Origin: an uncultured Bacteroidota bacterium
GTDB taxonomy: Bacteria; Bacteroidota; Bacteroidia; Flavobacteriales; BACL11
NCBI GenBank assembly: GCA_902514225.1
Contig: CABXPN010000037.1
Span: forward strand, 1 to 9,399
Direction of reading: 5' to 3'
DNA: 9,399 nucleotides
Shown: positions 1 through 6,556 of the stretch, in pieces
How the letters are laid out: the number at the start of each line of letters is the position of its first letter
How positions within the stretch are numbered: the stretch's first letter is position 1
Notes under the pieces: model-generated
What the model was told of the DNA's origin: nothing
What the model saw: only the letters and a program-made list of their open reading frames with translations
The model's database searches: none
Made by a program: the position numbers and the translations under genes

Positions 1-9
1 CTCCATTAG

Positions 10-699
10 TATGGGGTCTATGCTCTACTCCTTTTGGAACAATTAAAATATGTAGATAATGTAAAAGAAAACTTAAATCCGTTAGGATTAAAAGCAATGA
101 GCGATTCTGAAATTGCACCACTAATTTCATTGTATTGGGGATCGTTAATGATAGGAAGATGGGCTGGAGCTATTGTTGTTTTTAATCCTTCAGAAAAATT
201 AAAAACATGGCTGTATATTTTAGTACCATATATTGCATTTGCTATTGTTTTACTTGTAAACAAATCATCTGGTTTTGATATATCAAACTTATATTTATAT
301 GCTATTTTTGTTGCAATACAAATAGCAGGTTTCTTCTTAGGGAAAGATAAAGCAGCCGCTACATTAAAAATATTTGGAGCTTTAGGAACGATTGCAATGT
401 TAGTAGGTTTATTTTCTACTGGCTATGTTGCTTTATTTGCCTTTATTAGTGGAGGATTATTTTGTTCTATTATGTGGCCTTGTATTTTCTCATTAAGTAT
501 TAAAGGACTAGGGAGATATACTTCACAAGGTTCTTCTTTCTTAATAATGATGATTTTGGGAGGAGCAATTATTCCACCTTTGCAGGGGAAATTAGCTGAT
601 ATTATTGGTATTCACGAGTCTTATTGGATAACTGTTTTCTGCTTTCTGTATTTAATAATCTTTGCAGAAAAAACAAAAAGAATATTTCAAAAGACTTAG
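10..699 (+). CDS. Sugar-type MFS transporter, C-terminal half (5' end cut by the window or disrupted)
   Basis: The frame encodes the second half of an inner-membrane major facilitator transporter resembling the fucose/glucose-galactose permease (FucP-like) group common in Bacteroidota; these take up sugars with protons or sodium. Numbering from the TTG at 34, hydrophobic segments lie at about 31-50, 59-75, 86-103, 113-156 (two helices), 169-193 and 198-210, matching transmembrane helices 7-12. Family-like motifs are [12 protein letters not shown] (34-45), [14 protein letters not shown] (147-160) and [17 protein letters not shown] (176-192). Full-length relatives are about 400-450 residues, so some 200 N-terminal residues are missing. 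The frame has a TAG stop at 7-9, so it does not run openly off the left edge. Either a frameshift or nonsense change lies in the first 40 bases, or translation restarts at TTG 34 or ATG 97. The family is fairly secure, the substrate unknown, the intactness doubtful. A strong hairpin follows the stop. Confidence 0.75.
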   Translation, partial: YGVYALLLLEQLKYVDNVKENLNPLGLKAMSDSEIAPLISLYWGSLMIGRWAGAIVVFNPSEKLKTWLYILVPYIAFAIVLLVNKSSGFDISNLYLYAIFVAIQIAGFFLGKDKAAATLKIFGALGTIAMLVGLFSTGYVALFAFISGGLFCSIMWPCIFSLSIKGLGRYTSQGSSFLIMMILGGAIIPPLQGKLADIIGIHESYWITVFCFLYLIIFAEKTKRIFQKT

Positions 700-712
700 A
701 ATATAATAAATA

Positions 713-742
713 AAACCCACTCAATTGAGTGGGTTTCTTTTT
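713..742 (+). terminator. Intrinsic terminator after the MFS gene (hairpin of element copy A)
   Basis: Positions 713-736 are a perfect 24-base palindrome with 12-base arms built around CCCACTC and GAGTGGG, followed by CTTTTT at 737-742. It lies 14 bases after the MFS stop codon. On the minus strand the hairpin is also followed by a T-rich run, so it may act in both directions. It forms the left part of repeat copy A. Confidence 0.85.
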
Positions 743-790
743 GGTGGACATCTCGGTACTAATTTCGAGTCTTTTTAGAAATTTATTGAG

Positions 791-798
791 TAATTTTG
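791..798 (+). promoter_or_regulatory. -7 promoter box TAATTTTG of the TonB receptor operon
   Basis: The sequence fits the Bacteroidota -7 consensus TAnnTTTG exactly and ends 4 bases before the ATG at 803. No clear TTG -33 box is present; the nearest candidate is TTTCG at 763-767, with a 23-base spacer. The position predicts transcription starting at or next to the start codon, giving a leaderless or nearly leaderless mRNA. Confidence 0.6.
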
Positions 799-802
799 CA
801 TT

Positions 803-3277
803 ATGAAAAAAATATCTATTATAATAATCTTACTTAGCATACTAACAAGTAGCTACGCACAACAAAAACATACTATAAGTGGGTATATTACTGATAAGAA
901 CAATGGTGAGAGTATAATAGGAGCAAATATATATAGTAAATTAACAGGGAAAGGAGTGACTTCTAATACTTACGGATTTTATAGTTTAACAATTGAAGGG
1001 GGAGAGCAGGAGATAGTGTATTCTTTTATTGGATATAAAACTATATCTAAAGATTTCAATCTTAAAAAGAATATTAATTATGATATTGAGTTTGAACTTT
1101 CATCTATAAATATTCAAGAAGTTAAGGTTACTGGTGAAGCAAATATAGTAGAGAAAACACAAACCTCTGTTATTGATATTCCAATTCAACAAATTAAGAC
1201 TATACCCGCTTTATTTGGAGAGGTAGATGTTTTAAAAGCAATACAATTACTGCCAGGTGTACAATCAAGTGAGGGTACTTCTGGTTTTTATGTGAGAGGG
1301 GGAGGTCCAGATCAGAATCTTATTTTATTAGACGGTGTTCCTGTCTATAATTCGTCTCACTTAGGAGGTCTTTTCTCAGTTTTTAATGCAGACGCTATTA
1401 AAACTGTCAGACTTACTAAAGGAGGATTTCCTGCAAGATTTGGGGGTCGACTCTCTTCAGTATTACAAATTGATATGAAAGAGGGAAACATGAAAGAGTT
1501 CAAAGGTGATGTGACCTTAGGGTTGATTTCTTCTAAATTAACATTAGAAGGCCCTATTATTAGGAATAAAACTTCTTTTATAGTCTCCGCAAGAAGAACG
1601 TATGCAGATTTCCTGATTAAACCTTTCTTACCAAATAATAATGATTTCAATCTTTATTTTTATGATTTAAATGCAAAGATTAATCATAAGATTTCTAATA
1701 AAGACAGAATATATTTAAGCGCGTATATGGGTGATGATGTATTTAATGTTGATTTTACTGGTTCGGAAGATAAAGGTGGAAGATCAGGGGGTCCAAAATC
1801 CACTGAAAATATACATCAGGAGAGTATGAATTTTGGTTTAGGATATGGTAATATCACCTCTACTTTACGATGGAATCATTTATTTAATAATAAACTATTT
1901 AGCAATACAACACTTACCTATAGTAGGTATCAGTTTAATACTAATTTTGCTTTGTCAAATAGTAATTCTAACGACACGGTTTATAATTCATATTTAGACA
2001 CATTATTTACTGGAGAGAGCTCTGAGAATATTTCTTTTGGTTATATATCAGGGATTGAAGATTTGGGAGCAAGAATAGATTTTGATTATATTCCCAACCC
2101 AAATCATAATATTAAGTTTGGAGCCTCTTATACACATCATCAGTTCTTTCCAGGAGAAACTAATTTAAATTTATCAATTAACTCTCCGGATAGCAGTCAG
2201 AATTTTGGCATAGACACCATGATTAATTTTTCTGAAAGAACTAATGTTCATGAGTCCTTTCTTTATTTAGAAGACGATATTAAGATTACAGATAGATTAA
2301 AAGCTAACATCGGAATTCATGTTGGGTTTTATGCTTTATCTGATTATTCAGAAAAATATTCTAATTCTTATGACTATCTTACTGATAAGGAATATTATAG
2401 TATACAACCAAGAGTATCTGCTCGATATTTGCTAAATGATGAATGGTCAGTAAAAGCATCTTATTCAGAAATGAAACAAAATATTCATTTACTTTCTAAT
2501 TCGTCAGTTGGATTACCAAGTGATCTTTGGGTACCTGCTATTGATAGTGTTCCTTCTCAAACTTCAAAACAATGGGCTGCTAATGTTTCAACTGAACTTT
2601 ATGGAGGAACGTATGAATTTAGTGTAGAGGGATACTATAAAACCATGAGTAATCTTATTACATATAAAGAAGGATATTCTAATCTTAGTAGTACAGAAAG
2701 TTGGGAAAATTCTGTTGAGACGGGTGGAGAAGGAGAATCTTATGGTGGAGAATTATTTTTACAAAAAAAGAAAGGTAAGACAACTGGTTGGATAGGGTAC
2801 ACACTTTCATGGACTAATCGTAGGTTTGATAATATTAGTTTTGGAGAGTGGTATCCATACAAATACGACAGAAGACATGATTTTTCTTTAGTACTCTCTC
2901 ATAAATTTAATGATCGTATTGATGTTGGTGGAACATGGGTATATGGTACTGGTAATGCAATGACGTTTCCTCAATCAGTTTATCTAGGAATGCCTCATAC
3001 AAATAATTGGTCAGGATATTCCATGATTGATTTAGTTGAATCGTATGGGGATAGGAATTCTACAAGAATGAATCCTTTTCACCGTCTTGACCTTGGAGTA
3101 AATTTTCACAAAAAGAAGAAGAAATATTCACGAACCTTTTCTGTAGGGGCATATAATGTTTATAACAGAAAAAACCCGTTTTTTGTTTACCTATCTGAAG
3201 AAGATAATCAAAGAGTAGCAAAACAAGTCTCATTATTTCCAATCATTCCATCTATTTCTTATCGAATACAATTTTAA
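803..3277 (+). CDS. TonB-dependent outer-membrane receptor with N-terminal carboxypeptidase-like regulatory domain
   Basis: This 824-residue protein is an outer-membrane ligand importer energised by TonB-ExbBD; the ligand is unknown. Residues 1-20 are a signal peptide ending SYAQ. Residues 23-100 form a CarboxypepD_reg-like beta-sandwich (SGYITDKNNGESIIGANI onward, ending near YSFIGYKT), typical of Bacteroidota receptors. The plug follows at about 118-225, with LKAIQLLPGVQ (144-154), YVRGGG (163-168), LLDGVPVYN (175-183) and FPARFGGRLSSV (209-220). The rest, about 235-824, is barrel rich in alternating aromatic strands and ends in SYRIQF with the terminal Phe usual for barrel proteins. The ATG at 803 is fixed by the signal peptide. 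The next gene, 2 bases downstream, is a DUF4249 lipoprotein, a frequent partner of this receptor type; no SusD gene is present. The operon appears to start from the -7 box at 791-798. Confidence 0.93.
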   Translation: MKKISIIIILLSILTSSYAQQKHTISGYITDKNNGESIIGANIYSKLTGKGVTSNTYGFYSLTIEGGEQEIVYSFIGYKTISKDFNLKKNINYDIEFELSSINIQEVKVTGEANIVEKTQTSVIDIPIQQIKTIPALFGEVDVLKAIQLLPGVQSSEGTSGFYVRGGGPDQNLILLDGVPVYNSSHLGGLFSVFNADAIKTVRLTKGGFPARFGGRLSSVLQIDMKEGNMKEFKGDVTLGLISSKLTLEGPIIRNKTSFIVSARRTYADFLIKPFLPNNNDFNLYFYDLNAKINHKISNKDRIYLSAYMGDDVFNVDFTGSEDKGGRSGGPKSTENIHQESMNFGLGYGNITSTLRWNHLFNNKLFSNTTLTYSRYQFNTNFALSNSNSNDTVYNSYLDTLFTGESSENISFGYISGIEDLGARIDFDYIPNPNHNIKFGASYTHHQFFPGETNLNLSINSPDSSQNFGIDTMINFSERTNVHESFLYLEDDIKITDRLKANIGIHVGFYALSDYSEKYSNSYDYLTDKEYYSIQPRVSARYLLNDEWSVKASYSEMKQNIHLLSNSSVGLPSDLWVPAIDSVPSQTSKQWAANVSTELYGGTYEFSVEGYYKTMSNLITYKEGYSNLSSTESWENSVETGGEGESYGGELFLQKKKGKTTGWIGYTLSWTNRRFDNISFGEWYPYKYDRRHDFSLVLSHKFNDRIDVGGTWVYGTGNAMTFPQSVYLGMPHTNNWSGYSMIDLVESYGDRNSTRMNPFHRLDLGVNFHKKKKKYSRTFSVGAYNVYNRKNPFFVYLSEEDNQRVAKQVSLFPIIPSISYRIQF

Positions 3278-3279
3278 TT

Positions 3280-4251
3280 ATGAAAAAAATAATACTCTCC
3301 ATTTTAATTTGTTCTTTATTATTCTCTTGTGAGGATATGGAAACAGTTGTTAATTTAGATATTCCTCCGCACGAAGCTGTTTTAGTTTTAAATAGCATTA
3401 TAGACACGGATACAGAGATTAGAGTTCTTGTTTCTCATTCTGTAGGAGCTTTTGAACAAATCATACCTTCTTGCATTACAGATGCTGAGGTATTACTTTT
3501 TGAGAATAATCAATTTCTGGATACTTTATCCATTGACTTAATTAATACGGATACCATGATGTTTTATAATGAATATGGAGAAATGGAATTGTTAATGAAT
3601 TATTATACGTCAGATATTATTCCAAATAGCGAATCAACATATAAAATTGTGGTAAATCATCCAGCTTATGAAAGTATTACTGCATCTACATATATTCCAG
3701 AAGATATTATAGTATATAACATACAAATTGATACGGTAACTGATCCTGAGAAGATTGGTTTTAGTTTTAGTTTTAATGATAATGGTACTCAGCAGAATTA
3801 TTATCGATTAAAAATATTTTCTTCATGCATGAAAATCAAATTAGATCAAGATGGAGACACTTTATTTTACAATACATATTCTGGAAGATCATATATGATG
3901 TCAAATGACCCTTCTTTTCCTGGAGATATACCTTTTGAAGGATATACATTTATGGACAATCAAGTTGTATTTACGGATGATTTGTTTAATGGTCAAGAAA
4001 AAAATATTTCAATAGATGTAGATCTATCAGAAGAGGTAGAATATAGATATTCAGATTGTGATACCGTTACTATTCAGTTTTCTACTTTTAGTGATGATAC
4101 ATATAGTTACTATAACTCCTTAGGAGATCATTCAGAAAAAGGAGAATTAGGACTTTTCGGAGGAGAGGTGATTCCTGTTTATTCAAATGTTGAAAATGGA
4201 TTGGGGGTAATAATTTCTGTAAATGCTCAAAACATACAATTGAAGCCTTAA
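3280..4251 (+). CDS. DUF4249-family lipoprotein, partner of the TonB receptor
   Basis: This 323-residue lipoprotein follows the receptor after 2 bases and is surely co-transcribed with it. Residues 1-16 are a lipoprotein signal peptide with lipobox LFSC and lipidated Cys17. The mature protein begins CEDMET; acidic residues straight after the cysteine resemble the export signals that send Bacteroidota lipoproteins to the cell surface. The early segment NLDIPPHEAVLVLNSIID (25-42), followed by a strand with IRVLVSHS, matches the start of DUF4249 proteins, which are mostly beta-structured. They sit beside SusC-like receptors lacking SusD and are inferred to help capture or cover the ligand; their biochemistry is poorly known. 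No catalytic motif is visible. A hairpin terminator follows 5 bases after the stop. The family call is good; the role is inferred from context. Confidence 0.87.
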   Translation: MKKIILSILICSLLFSCEDMETVVNLDIPPHEAVLVLNSIIDTDTEIRVLVSHSVGAFEQIIPSCITDAEVLLFENNQFLDTLSIDLINTDTMMFYNEYGEMELLMNYYTSDIIPNSESTYKIVVNHPAYESITASTYIPEDIIVYNIQIDTVTDPEKIGFSFSFNDNGTQQNYYRLKIFSSCMKIKLDQDGDTLFYNTYSGRSYMMSNDPSFPGDIPFEGYTFMDNQVVFTDDLFNGQEKNISIDVDLSEEVEYRYSDCDTVTIQFSTFSDDTYSYYNSLGDHSEKGELGLFGGEVIPVYSNVENGLGVIISVNAQNIQLKP

Positions 4252-4256
4252 ATAAG

Positions 4257-4284
4257 AACCTACTAAATAAGTGGGTTTCTTTTT
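4257..4284 (+). terminator. Terminator of the receptor/DUF4249 operon (hairpin of element copy B)
   Basis: Arms AACCTACT (4257-4264) and AGTGGGTT (4270-4277) pair over 8 base pairs including one T-G wobble, with loop AAATA, followed by a T-rich tract to 4284. It starts 5 bases after the DUF4249 stop. The minus-strand epimerase ends just to the right, so the hairpin may also serve that gene, although the T-tract is good only on the plus side. Confidence 0.75.
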
Positions 4285-4320
4285 GGTGGGCCTCTCGGTC
4301 CTAATTTCGAACTTTTTCTA
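4257..4320 (+). repeat. Intergenic compound element, copy B (hairpin and core; promoter part lost)
   Basis: This copy has the hairpin, the T-run and the core (4285-4320, beginning GGTGGGCCTCTCGGT, then CCTAATTTCGAAC and a T-run). The first 33 core bases match copy D at 30 positions. It shares GGTCCTAA with copy C, where A and D have GGTACT. It lies between convergent genes, and its right part from 4301 is also the end of the minus-strand epimerase coding sequence. The -7 box region is not recognisable. Confidence 0.8.
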
Positions 4321-5200
4321 GTAATTTATTAAAATTATAAAATTCCCAGATGAACCCTTCTTCTTTTAATTTATTTACATCTATGGATACGTCCGTATTT
4401 ATGATTTTGCTCCTTTCTCCTAAGAATAATCTTAATAGATAAAAAGGCACTCTCATAATTAAAGCATATGGGAATAATTTTTCTTTTATCTTTTTAATAA
4501 ATATTCCTTGAGAGATTGGTTTTGCTGTTGCTAAATTATATGCACCCTTATAATTCTTATTAGTTATTACTTCTTTAATGAAGTTAGCTGCGTCATTAAC
4601 ATGTATCCAACTTATTTTCTTTTCTTTTGAGCCAATTATGATTCCAAGACCTAACTTCATGCTCAGAAGGGTATATTTCAAGAAAGCAGTTTCTTTATTC
4701 ATCAATAATGATATTCTCATTTGAATAACACGACTCCCAATTTGTTTAAACTTCTGTGCAGATTCTTCCCAATCCGAAGCCATCCTTGCTATCCAATCAT
4801 TCCCAATTTTATCATTTTCAGATTTTATTCCTCTTGCATTTAAACCATATATTCCTATTGCAGAGGCAGATATAAAGGTTTTAGGTGAAATATTTAATTT
4901 TTTACATGTATTAAATAATATATTTGTTGCGCCAACTCTACTTTGGTGCATTAATCTTTTATTTCTTTTTGTCCAGCGTTTTAGTATAGGGTATCCAGCT
5001 AAGTGAATAATATGTTTGCAATTTTCTAATGCCTTTTCATCAATCTCATTTGTTGATGTGTTCCAAAAATAGATGTCTTTATTATTAACCTTTTCTTTAT
5101 TACTAGTTAATCCAATGATTTCATAATCATCTTTTAATAATTCTTTTGTTATTTGTGCTAAGGATCCGCTATATCCGGTAATAAGAATACGTTCTTTCAT
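4301..5200 (-). CDS. TIGR01777-family NAD(P)-dependent epimerase/oxidoreductase (YfcH-like)
   Basis: This 299-residue cytoplasmic protein belongs to the atypical short-chain dehydrogenase group TIGR01777; substrates are generally unknown. Residues 4-15 form the Rossmann nucleotide loop (RILITGYSGSLA). Family motifs follow: HLAGYPILKRWT (66-77), SRVGATNIL (87-95), SASAIGIYG (111-119), the WEESA segment (144-148), SWIHVNDAANFI (197-208) and a C-terminal DUF1731-like region (about 245-292) with FLGERS (259-264) and GF (282-283). The third glycine of the usual TGGTGFIG loop is Ala15 here. The start is the ATG at 5198-5200, because it places the first Rossmann strand at the N terminus; an upstream TTG at 5224 would add only FFFILAL. 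The last codons (LLEKVRN) overlap repeat copy B. Copies B and C bracket the gene, and it runs against its neighbours. Confidence 0.88.
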   Translation of the reverse strand: MKERILITGYSGSLAQITKELLKDDYEIIGLTSNKEKVNNKDIYFWNTSTNEIDEKALENCKHIIHLAGYPILKRWTKRNKRLMHQSRVGATNILFNTCKKLNISPKTFISASAIGIYGLNARGIKSENDKIGNDWIARMASDWEESAQKFKQIGSRVIQMRISLLMNKETAFLKYTLLSMKLGLGIIIGSKEKKISWIHVNDAANFIKEVITNKNYKGAYNLATAKPISQGIFIKKIKEKLFPYALIMRVPFYLLRLFLGERSKIINTDVSIDVNKLKEEGFIWEFYNFNKLLEKVRN

Positions 5201-5205
5201 AAGGG

Positions 5206-5213
5206 CTAAAATA
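5206..5213 (-). promoter_or_regulatory. Candidate -7 box TATTTTAG of the epimerase gene
   Basis: On the minus strand TATTTTAG lies 5 bases before the ATG and differs from TAnnTTTG at one position. The distance resembles that at the genes starting at 803 and 8667. No convincing -33 box is seen; the upstream region is occupied by the decayed hairpin of repeat copy C. Confidence 0.35.
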
Positions 5214-5221
5214 AAAAAAAA

Positions 5222-5299
5222 CAACTATAAGTTGAGGTTTAATTTGAGTGAACCTCTCGGTCCTAAGTTTGAACTTTTTTAGAAAATTAAATCCTTTGG
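5222..5299 (+). repeat. Intergenic compound element, copy C (most decayed copy)
   Basis: The hairpin is reduced to CAACT/AGTTG with loop ATA (5222-5234). The core (5247-5284, AGTGAACCTCTCGGT, then CCTAAGTTTGAAC, a T-run and AG) is still clear and matches copy B at 28 of 33 positions. The promoter part has become AAATCCTTTG (5290-5299), without a proper -7 box. The element lies in the divergent gap between the epimerase and the three-gene operon. Confidence 0.75.
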
Positions 5300-5373
5300 A
5301 TATGTAAGAATATTACTAGATATAGAAATTGTTATAAGTTTTCTGAATTCATAAGATGTTATTTAAAAAGATA

Positions 5374-5403
5374 TTGTATGTTGCAAGAGAATAGATATTT
5401 TTG
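5374..5403 (+). promoter_or_regulatory. Promoter of the three-gene secreted-protein operon
   Basis: TTG at 5374-5376 and TATTTTTG at 5396-5403 are separated by 19 bases, matching the Bacteroidota TTG-N19-TAnnTTTG pattern. Transcription should begin near 5408, giving a leader of about 42 bases that is A-rich before the ATG at 5450. Unlike the promoter boxes at 791 and 8655, it is not part of a repeat element. Confidence 0.6.
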
Positions 5404-5449
5404 CATTGTTAAATCAATTATAAAGAAATATTAAACTAAAACCAAAATT

Positions 5450-6556
5450 ATGAAAAAATTATTATTAACAGCATCAGCAGCTTTGACAATCTTATTTGCT
5501 CAAGCACAAATACAATGTCAATCCAACTTTAGTTATATGCAAAATGGTCCAACAACTATCTTTACAGATTTATCTACTATAAATTCTGGATGGTCAACAA
5601 ACTATTCTGTAACATGGGATTGGGATTTCGGTGATGGAACACCTGTCTTACATCAGCAAAACCCAGTACACACATATGCAAATAATGGTATATATACACC
5701 TTGTTTGACAGTTACTTATTTTGACTCAACAACTATTAATTGGTGCACCTCTGTTTATTGTGACTCTATACTTATTGGTAATTCAATTCCTGCTTCATGG
5801 GACTGTAATCCAACTACTGGATGTTATGATCCTGGTACTGGTTTAGGGCAATATACATCTTTATCTGCATGTCAAGCTGTTTGCGGAACACCAACACCTT
5901 CTTGGGATTGTAATCCAAATACACTTGGATGTTTTGATCCTGGTACAGGATTAGGTCAATATGCTACATTAGCAGCTTGTCAATCTGTTTGTGGAACACT
6001 AACACCTTCTTGGGACTGTGGTCCTTGGGGCTGCTATGACCCTGGCACAGGATTAGGAACACACACATCTTTAGCTGCTTGTCAAGCTGTTTGCGTTGTA
6101 GGTCCTGTTGTATTGTGCGATTCCATAACTGTTTCAGGTTTACAATTTCAGATGACATTACACTTGAATAATGTCAATACATTTGTTGATTATTGGGTAA
6201 CTACTGCAAATGATGGTACAATTTTGGGAGAGGATAGCATGAGTACAACTCATAATGTTTTCAATTATAATTCAAGCACAAGTTTGCCTTATGACACTAT
6301 TAATGTTTGTATTACTTATACTGATGCTAATGGATTAAATACTTGTTGTGTGACTTGGATTTGGGATGCAAATCTAGGAGTTTGGGCTAAGACGGGTAGC
6401 GTGACCTCAATAGGAGAAATAGACTTATTTGATAAAAAACTAATTAAAGTAGTTGATGTGCTAGGTAGGGAAACATCAATAAATAGCAATCAAACCTTAT
6501 TCTTTATTTATGAAGATGGTACGATTGAAAAAAGGTATATTATAGACACAAAGTAA
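5450..6556 (+). CDS. Secreted PKD-domain protein with three four-cysteine repeats and a T9SS-like tail
   Basis: This 368-residue exported protein starts with a signal peptide (1-20, ending FAQAQ). A PKD beta-sandwich spans about 22-110, with the hallmark WDWDFGDG (56-63) and HTY (74-76). Three tandem modules follow at 116-150, 151-186 and 187-215, each starting SWDC, containing DPGTGLG and ending ACQxVC. Residues 216-310 form another beta-rich domain with Cys223, Cys287 and the pair Cys299-Cys300. The tail 319-368, with LIKVVDVLGRE (331-341) and FFIYEDGTIEKRYI (351-364), looks like a short variant of the T9SS sorting domain, implying passage through the type IX system to the surface or medium. 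It is the first gene of an operon whose next ATG overlaps its stop (TAATG). No enzyme motif is seen; a binding or adhesive role is only inferred. Confidence 0.85.
   Translation: MKKLLLTASAALTILFAQAQIQCQSNFSYMQNGPTTIFTDLSTINSGWSTNYSVTWDWDFGDGTPVLHQQNPVHTYANNGIYTPCLTVTYFDSTTINWCTSVYCDSILIGNSIPASWDCNPTTGCYDPGTGLGQYTSLSACQAVCGTPTPSWDCNPNTLGCFDPGTGLGQYATLAACQSVCGTLTPSWDCGPWGCYDPGTGLGTHTSLAACQAVCVVGPVVLCDSITVSGLQFQMTLHLNNVNTFVDYWVTTANDGTILGEDSMSTTHNVFNYNSSTSLPYDTINVCITYTDANGLNTCCVTWIWDANLGVWAKTGSVTSIGEIDLFDKKLIKVVDVLGRETSINSNQTLFFIYEDGTIEKRYIIDTK
5795..6094 (+). repeat. Three tandem coding repeats of a four-cysteine module
   Basis: Units lie at 5795-5899, 5900-6007 and 6008-6094. Each encodes SWDC, a short variable gap, C, 15 residues containing DPGTGLG, then CQxVC. 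The gap between the first two cysteines is 5, 6 and 4 residues, while the 15- and 3-residue gaps are constant. The even cysteine number suggests two disulfides per unit. The first two units end in a GTxTP linker. Confidence 0.9.

Larger units (their letters stand above)
713..798 (+). repeat. Intergenic compound element, copy A (hairpin, conserved core, promoter box)
   Basis: First of four same-orientation copies. It holds a hairpin (713-736), a T-run, the conserved core (743-780, beginning GGTGGACATCTCGGT and continuing with ACTAATTTCGAGTC and a T-run ending in AG) and an AT-rich stretch ending in the -7 box TAATTTTG (791-798). By eye the core matches copy D at 33 of 38 positions. It fills almost the whole gap between the MFS stop and the receptor start. 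The core follows the terminator and precedes the promoter box, so it is probably not part of either neighbouring mRNA. Confidence 0.85.

Noticed and set aside
743..780. Minus-strand reading of the repeat core looks like a tRNA 3' end (GTTCGAAA, then GGTCCACCA before a terminator), which would suggest tRNA-derived attachment sites
   Set aside because: The bases flanking TTCGAAA cannot form a T-stem in any copy, no matching 5' acceptor or other arms exist, and copy A lacks the TTCGAA loop. The likeness is limited to two short motifs.
1357..1650. Open minus-strand frame inside the TonB receptor gene
   Set aside because: It lies opposite the conserved plug coding region, has no promoter and no recognisable domain; it is a shadow of the receptor frame.
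4279..4284. Repeat copy B as a promoter for a plus-strand gene
   Set aside because: The gene to its right is on the minus strand and the -7 box region has been replaced by coding sequence, so no plus-strand gene can be driven from it.
5201..5224. TTG at 5224 as an upstream start for the epimerase
   Set aside because: It would add FFFILAL from a T-run, overlap the candidate -7 box and precede the natural Rossmann start MKERILITG, so the ATG at 5200 is preferred.
4257..5299. Integron attC sites separating gene cassettes
   Set aside because: No paired core sites of the GTTRRRY/RYYYAAC type bound the hairpins, the units are multi-gene operons with their own promoters, and no integrase is present. 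Direct repeats alone do not make an integron.
5201..5449. Riboswitch or regulatory RNA in the longest gene-free stretch
   Set aside because: The leader after the promoter is only about 42 bases and A-rich, without stable pairing. The rest is explained by repeat copy C; no known riboswitch motif was seen.
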